Below, piece after piece: positions 37,806 through 64,000 of a stretch of 64,000 nucleotides of DNA (position 1 is the stretch's first letter; every line of letters begins with the position of its first letter). The notes below the pieces were generated by a model. It was not told the DNA's origin. It searched no databases and saw only the letters and a program-made list of their open reading frames with translations. This DNA comes from Marsupella aquatica (taxonomy: Eukaryota; Marchantiophyta). The stretch lies in the NCBI GenBank assembly GCA_973895155.1, contig OZ316894.1:11780001-11844000 (forward strand), written 5' to 3'. Both the position numbers and the translations under genes were made by a program.

Positions 37806-40800
37806 TCTTCTTCCTTGACCTTGCTTAGTTGGGGTCCTCGTCTTCATTCCTCCCCTTCTTTCGCCTTTTGTTACTCGTTCCTAGATAATCCTTCCACCTT
37901 CCAGATTTGGCTAGTCTCCTCATCAGAGCCAGTATTATTTTTTCTGCCCTCTTTATGGTCGTGCACCCCTTTCTTAGGGAAAGAAAAGGGTATGTTAGGG
38001 GGTCTCAACTCTAGCTCAAAACTAGATGTACCTTAACTACTTGGTAAAGTTACCAACCAAAAGAAGTTATGGACTACTAGAGCATCTGGAAGCTTCATCC
38101 CCCTTTTGGCCCTATGGGAAATAGCTGTAACATGTCTCAAAAGGTTATGTAAAAGTTTTGTTTCATATTTTCACTAGCCTTTCCACTGAATCACCATCAT
38201 GGCAAAAGGGTTTCTATTGTGAGTTCAGTTCTCCATAGCTTTGTATGTAGATAATCTTAATTTAGTACATGAGATTTGAGACCCCCTACTAGATTCATAT
38301 TCCATAAGGTTTTGCCATAAACAGAGATCGTATCCATGGTTGATACTCTCTTTAGAAGTTAAAAAAAAGACAATTTTCTTTTGCACATCCATGTGAGAAA
38401 AATTATGACCATTTCTTTATGACCAGAGGTCATCTCCCTTAACAATGAAACTTTGATACATTCTAGAAATAATTATTCTGCACACTAGTCTGAATGTCCG
38501 AGCTGTGCTCAGAGTCACCTCTCCACCTGTTTCCTCTCCCCAAGCTTGCGGACACCCCATAGTCACAGTCTATAGGCTTCACTCAGTCTGGACCATAGAC
38601 TCTGGAGTGTATCTTTTGATAGCAGATTATTAGTTAGATAACCCCTACCAAAGCGTCAAACCAGGCGATAAGACCCCTGAGACCAACAACCGATTGAAGG
38701 AGAGAAAATGAGGCTACCAAAGAGGTCTAGACTGGAGGCAGAGACCCCAAAGCTAGTTTCTTTTCAGTGGTAACAATTTTGCTATATTTTCTCTCCCATT
38801 AACTAATTTCTCACAGAGTCATACACCCCATTACCCACCACCTAATGGTCATCCTTAAATCTGTATATAGAGATCAGATAGTAAGAAATTAATGTAGAAA
38901 ATCATATTTGGAGTGTTCCTAGCGTCTGCTCCTCATCACACAAGGTGACATTTGCCACACCTACCAAAAAGGAGAAACGTTAAAGATCGCGCTGCCTAAA
39001 GGCAAGAAACCCAACTAAAGGGGAAAACGTTATTGGGTAAAAAAGCAATTTACAAGCCATTTAGACCCTGATTTTGGGCACTTGCTCAGGGCTGTCTTGC
39101 ATGCAAGGGTCTTCAAATAAGTGACCCTTTAAATGATCATGTGGCACCTCTGGAACGAGCAAGAGATTCCTACCTCACCCCCCTCCTGAGCTAGTCCTCA
39201 TGGCTATACTTGTGGAGTTTCAAAGGCAAGGGATGGAAACTTTCTGGCTCTTGCAGGTCCCAACCTTTGAATTGATATGTGACAAAACCTGCTAGGTTAC
39301 ACCTATCATTAAACTGTGCCATCTTTGTTTATGTTGTGCGTCTAGTTCATGCCTGATAGTAGTCACCCGCCTGTTTGTGTATTGACCCTCCAAACTGCCC
39401 TGGCTTGCAAATGGCTTATGTGAGTGCGTTCTGGATTTCAACTTGTCAAAATTTCAACTTGTGAAAATTCTTCTGTAAACACTCGACGAGCAACAGGTCT
39501 GTCTTTGTGATCGAGCTGTGAATTGGCAAAGAGCACACAGGTCTGTCTTTGTGATCGAGCTGTGAATTGGCAAAGAGCACCAACTTAGCATTTGTTTGAA
39601 TTGATGGCTTGACTGAATCAATCGAGGAAGGAACAATCTTGCCAAAAAAGAACCAGAAGGAAGTTGGATATTTTTGAAAACAATGCATCAACGTCCTTAT
39701 GGGTGTGACCAACCCTGAGAAACGACATCTATATTGTTTCAAAGACCACTTTACTAACAAGCTCACTACAAAATGCCATCACCCACAGGTCTTCAAATTC
39801 TAGCACAATTGAGACATAGCCCACCTCAAGGTTCACTGTACAGTACTTCCTATACTTTAGTGCCCAATTAGTAAGGGATACCGTAGTCTAGTACAATAGG
39901 TGCCTGATGTTTTCCCGACCAAAAGGAGGAGGGGCTGGTGGAAACAAGTCTCCCACAATCAGCTATGTACTATTGCATCAGACCTTTGCTACAATGCCAC
40001 TCTACTACAACTGTAGTAGCAGTACTACGACATTGCCAATTCCAGGAAATAAAGACCGCCAATATGATGTGATCCGGTCCTAGTTCTTAGAGTTAATAAA
40101 ATGATGTATCCCCTTAAAAGTCAGTGTTTACATCAACATCCATAGGATATCTTTCAAACTCACATTTTCAAGGAACTTTGAATTTTCTATTCTTGAGCAA
40201 GTTCAAAATTGTAAGAATGAATTGATTCTGTGCAAACTGGGATGACATTTTGGTAGTGCACTACTAGTGTTCCAGATCTACACTACCACTCTACAAAGAT
40301 AGTAGTGGTACCTTTGCCACTTGGTTTGCTATTCTCAATTGCAAAAAGAAATTATTTTTTGCTTGCTTCCAGATTTTCACTGATGTCCACTAAATGTTCC
40401 CAACAACAAGTTTTTTAAGCCAAAGCATGTCTTGTGTCCACCAACTTTAATAGATAAGGATCCGAGTAATTGCACATAGAAATGTGACAATAAACAATGA
40501 ATCACACTTAGTGATTTGAACAGAATAATATCATGGTATGGAGTAATGCTCTATTTGTCTGTCGCATTTTAGATGTGCAATTACCAGGACGGCCACATAT
40601 AACACCCTTTTCAAGAGAAGTTTGTATCACAAAAGGATTTGAGCCTCCAAACAAATGATGGGATCAAATTTACAATCACATTTATTTTGCTGGATGATTG
40701 AGGAGATAGCATCGAGGCTCTACAATATGAATTTTGTTAGGCTACAATGTTTGGAATTTGATTCAGTCCCAAGTCCCCCATTGAGCCCCCATATTTTTCT

Positions 40801-41690
40801 AGCCCACCTATTTCAACATCACCTCAAACCATTTGAACTGCTGGGCAAGTCTACGTGTTGCCCGACACGTAAACTTGTCACATTACGGCTCCAAAAGGGG
40901 CCAAATGATGCATATTCCTCTTTATATATTCCCGGCCGGTCCCAAATTCTCCCAAACCCCTTCCCAGCCTGGTCCCGGGCTCCCCTGGTTTAGCGAGCCG
41001 GTCCCCTGGTTCGGGGTCAGGTCGGGTCAGGCTCAGAGGTCGGGCTCGGGGCCAGGTTTGGACGGGGTTGGGGCGGAGTTTGGACCGGGTGGTCGGGATG
41101 ACCGGGTGTCCGGAGTGACGGGTAACGGGGTCCCCTGATTTGCCGGTCAAGGCCAAACTGGGATTTTTAATCTACAGCTATAATAAGTGATCCTGCCTTT
41201 TCATTCTTCGTCTCGTTATGAAATCCAAAATCGGCAAGAATCAAAACTGGCCGTTAGATATTTTGATGGATTATTGTATCCGTTTGATTAGCACTTGCCT
41301 TCTCTGGCAAGGCCTCCCATGCCCGTGCCTTCATTATGGACCCCCCTCACAATATACATATAGGGCATCAATGCTCGCAATGCCTCGCCGGCCCTCATGG
41401 TGCCTCGCCCTGACGCCCTACCTCGCCCTCCCCTCGGTCCACGCCCTGCCTCGCCCTGACATGCTGCCTCGCCCTCCCCTTGGTCCCGATGCGCTCGCCC
41501 TGCCTCTTGCCCCCCAGCCCGACTCCCTATGGGCCGGCCCTCATTGTGTCGTGCAACGCACAGGCAAAGGGCTCGTCAATTATAATTTTGCTGGGCGTCG
41601 AATTTATTTGTCTCTAATTACTTTATTGTGCGACCATAATTTCAAGTACGGTACTACTGCAGCACCACGGCACCACGGCTACGCTACAAC
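37806..41690. other. Intergenic DNA with small repeats and a GC-rich patch
   Basis: No gene recognised. It contains an exact 44 bp tandem duplication (39493-39536 and 39537-39580, 'caggtctgtctttgtgatcg'), two related blocks with palindromic 'ctactacaactgtagtag' (40002-40019) and a similar one near 40262-40312, and an abruptly GC-rich patch at about 40930-41530 with repeated 'gtcaggtcgggtcag' and 'tgcctcgccctgac' motifs. The 184-codon frame over that patch (41218-41772) is compositional and ends in a repeat, so I do not call it. Confidence 0.5.
39493..39580. repeat. Exact 44 bp tandem duplication
   Basis: The 44-base unit starting 'acaggtctgtctttgtgatc' occurs twice in direct contact with no mismatch that I can see. 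Exact identity implies a recent event or a sequence under frequent slippage. Confidence 0.9.
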
Positions 41691-43777
41691 GCCGGTCTAC
41701 TACTACGACTGCAGCAGCGGTAGCTGTGGCAGTAGCAGTAGCAGTCGCAGTCGCTGGAGTAGCGTAGCGTAGCGTAGCCCACTCTCATCAATGACCCGAC
41801 TCGACTGATGGAATGACTCGAAACGCATTGTACTGAGGAGTACAGTACAATGTCGATGATGATTTGCAGCGGAAGAAAGTGCGCCGGACCGAAGTGATTC
41901 CCCGTTCCCGACGGAGCGAGGAAGAAGCGAGCTGGAGCAAGCGAGCGAGCGAGAGTGATGAGAGAGAGCATGCGAGCAAGAAGAGCGAGACGAGAGAGAG
42001 TTTCATAGAGTTTCCGAGAGATGGGACCGGTTATCAGGCCTTCCAATAATGCCTCTGCAAAGGTGCGGGCTCACGATTGGTGCAAGATGGAGGATGAGGC
42101 AGCTTGATGGAGGAGATCGATGAGGAAGCTTGGTGGTGGGACTGGCGGTGTCGTTCGTTGCAGATGCGAAGTGAGCAGGAGAGTCTGTTGTGTGGTTGAT
42201 TTCTCCGGTGGTTGATTTCTGCAGAAGACGAGGCCGGCTCTGTGCGTGTTTCGTCACCGGCTCCTGCTTCTAGGGTGTATGTGTGGTCGCATGACTTTAG
42301 CCGAGAATCAAGCAAGTGAAAGGAATCGGCGAAAGGAATCTATCGACGGGCAGGAGAAGGGAATTGTAAGTGAGGGGATTGACGGGAAAGTTCCGTTGTT
42401 GGGATCGAGTCGAGGAGGTATTGAGGACGAGCTGTGAGGAATGGATGATGGATTACGGGCGGGAGGTGGTCTGGATGCTGGTGTGAATCGCAGTCGTCTG
42501 CCATTGCGTCGAGGCATTTCAGAGCGGTGATGGTCGCTTCCACAGCATTCCTGTGCGAGGCGTTGTGGTGGGGCTGCTGTTGCTCCGCAGCAGTTCAACA
42601 CTTCTGAGCAGCCGCAACCGGCAATAGGTACGTATGTGCTTTGAGCTTACGAAATCCTCTGTAGGATCCTAGTTTTTGACGAGGTAAAGTGAGAGAGATT
42701 TGGGTTTAGGGCAATGGTCACTTTGGCTGCAGCGAAGTGGTACGTAGACTGGCCATTTTATGAATATCACTAACTCCCTAAGAATCGGACGGGGCCCTTC
42801 TCGAGACTCAGGCTCGCCATCTGTGACCAACAGCAGTCCAGTTCGAGACAGCCGGTCCCAACTAGTTTCTTCTGGTCAAGCTATGATACAGCTCTGTCTG
42901 GAGTGAGTTTGTACGCTTGGACAGGCTGTTCTGTCTCCTCCACGCCTTGAAGGAACGGTTCTGTCCTTCTGGTCAGGTTTAGTTTTTGCCAATCTGATGA
43001 GGGGAACGATTATTGCTAAGACAGACCCATGTTGTGAGTGGCTTAGATCCGCAGCGCACTTCCTTTTAAAGAGGGCTAGCTATGGGCACAGGTGGAAGAG
43101 CTCTTCGTGTCAGTGGATCCCCTCCGCAATCACAAGGGTCTTGGCGCCTGCTTCGCAGTTACACTTTCGCTTGGAGTTGTTTCGCTCCATTGAAGTGGAG
43201 CATTTGATAGTTTCCGGTTGAATTATGGAAGAATTGGGATGTTTGGACCAGAAGTCGCCATTCTGGAACGCATCTGTTTGCGTAGGGTTTGTCAAATTGA
43301 AATTATTTTCTTAGATTTCCGTGAATAAGGGAATTTATCTTGAACATCACGCACGTTCAGCATTGTACCGTGTCCAGAAGCTCAGTGGGAATGGGTCCAT
43401 CTAAGGCAGCCTAATTAAATGATTCTACCCCTTGAAACCCGCAAGCAGCGTGGGGATAAATTAAAACCAGGGCCTTCGAGCTGTACCTGGGCAAGTGTGT
43501 ACTCGAGTCTGCCTTATCGCTGGCGAGCTCTTTACCCTTTCTGTAATACGTTTGTAATCGAAATGAGCCTATGGAAGTATCCTAACGTCAGCTGTAGCTG
43601 AAGCAGAGTTAAAGATCTTTAGGAATTGAGGCATCATCAGGAATTCTAAAATTACTTCCCGGCAATTATCCTTTAAGCTGCATTGCCTGTACCACTCGAA
43701 CTATTCAGTTTGTGTGCGGTAGGAGCTTGGGTGTTTTGTATTGATGATCAACGAAAGATCCTGTTGCCAGCAGAGAA
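41690..43777 (+). promoter_or_regulatory. Probable promoter and leader of the SYD/MINU-type gene
   Basis: The stretch starts with CAG/GTAGC repeats (about 41710-41780, including 'gtagcgtagcgtagcgtag'), a GAGC/GAGA-rich tract at about 41935-42000 and then purine-rich sequence. A possible leader exon ends at 'caatag|gtacgtatg' (donor at 42628), which would make a 5' UTR intron; its acceptor is not clear. A telo-box-like 'tagggttt' lies at 43283-43290. Several upstream ATGs exist but their frames are short and not conserved-looking. Confidence 0.45.
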
Positions 43778-63655
<19,878 letters not shown>

Positions 63656-64000
63656 AAGAAGCTAATGTGGATACCTATGTACTACAAGTTAAATAGGCCA
63701 GCAAAGTAAACCTTGGAGCAAGCAGATGACGATATAGACAATATGAATGGCAAACCTTTTAATGATCATGGAAATGTTTCCTTCGAAGCCGAAAACTTTC
63801 GAAGAAAAAATCTTGTATGAACTCAATTTTTCTATATTCTGGGCGGGGGGATGACCCGCTTTAATCTTTACCCGCAGTGGCAGCCGTAGTCGCCAAAAAT
63901 CTATCATTTGATAAGTTCTTATTTAATTTCCACCTCCATAGGATTCCAAGTTCCAGATCTTGTTTTGAGACTAATAATTCGCCCCTTTCAGTATCATGGT
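63656..64000 (+). other. 3' end region of the SYD/MINU-type gene, structure unclear
   Basis: After the stop at 63653-63655 there is either 3' UTR or further coding sequence. A second frame over about 63593-63693 (starting at the bases for DTDMSETEKETMCGK) looks more like SYD-type acidic tail than the frame ending at 63655. After a possible acceptor near 63723 another acidic stretch (ADDDIDNMNGK) runs to a stop near 63818. No terminator or poly(A) signal can be fixed before the window ends. Confidence 0.35.

Noticed and set aside
41218-41772. A 184-codon frame over the GC-rich patch
   Set aside because: Its composition follows the CTCGCC-type repeats and the end is a CAG/AGTAGC microsatellite; no domain or splice support.

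Overview
The window is nuclear DNA of a land plant. It holds four long, intron-rich, plant-type genes whose splice sites are almost all GT-AG, separated by kilobases of repeat-rich, gene-poor DNA. Long leaders full of microsatellites, moderate GC and closest resemblance to plant-only protein subfamilies (ATB-alpha-type PP2A B subunit, plastid-type arginine decarboxylase, RIN2/RIN3 ligase, SYD/MINU chromatin remodeler) suggest an early-diverging land plant such as a bryophyte. The lineage call is an inference; the plant assignment is firm.

Layout. 168-1170: about six copies of a 160-190 bp tandem repeat. 1180-2407: microsatellite-rich leader. 2408-10721 (+): PP2A B55 regulatory subunit, 14 coding exons, 522 aa. 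10722-13476: gene-poor interval between two convergent genes. 13477-17932 (-): arginine decarboxylase, 9 coding exons, 799 aa, with one GC-AG intron. 18083-18640: five-copy tandem repeat just upstream of that gene. 20453-22537 (+): decayed tyrosine-recombinase gene resembling Crypton/DUF3504-type recombinases. 22538-26000: AT-rich, no gene recognised. 27404-32299 (+): RIN2/RIN3/AMFR-like membrane RING-H2 E3 ligase with a C-terminal CUE domain, 12 coding exons, 598 aa. 32300-41690: repeat-rich DNA with small tandem duplications and one 1.55 kb element with 410-460 bp terminal inverted repeats (36251-37805, Mutator-like non-autonomous). 43778-63655 (+): SYD/MINU-type SWI/SNF ATPase, 29 exons, about 4,124 aa, with a single 6,234 bp exon coding a Ser-rich tail that contains a 19-20-residue tandem repeat.

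The four intact genes are unrelated housekeeping or regulatory genes (phosphatase targeting, polyamine synthesis, ER ubiquitination, chromatin remodeling). They do not form a pathway cluster. Exon boundaries were read by eye from conserved protein segments and splice signals, and the reading phase closes at every junction in all four genes. The most unusual item is the tyrosine-recombinase relic, followed by the long-TIR element and several structural oddities of the genes themselves (GC-AG intron, duplicated 3' splice site, giant repeat-bearing exon).
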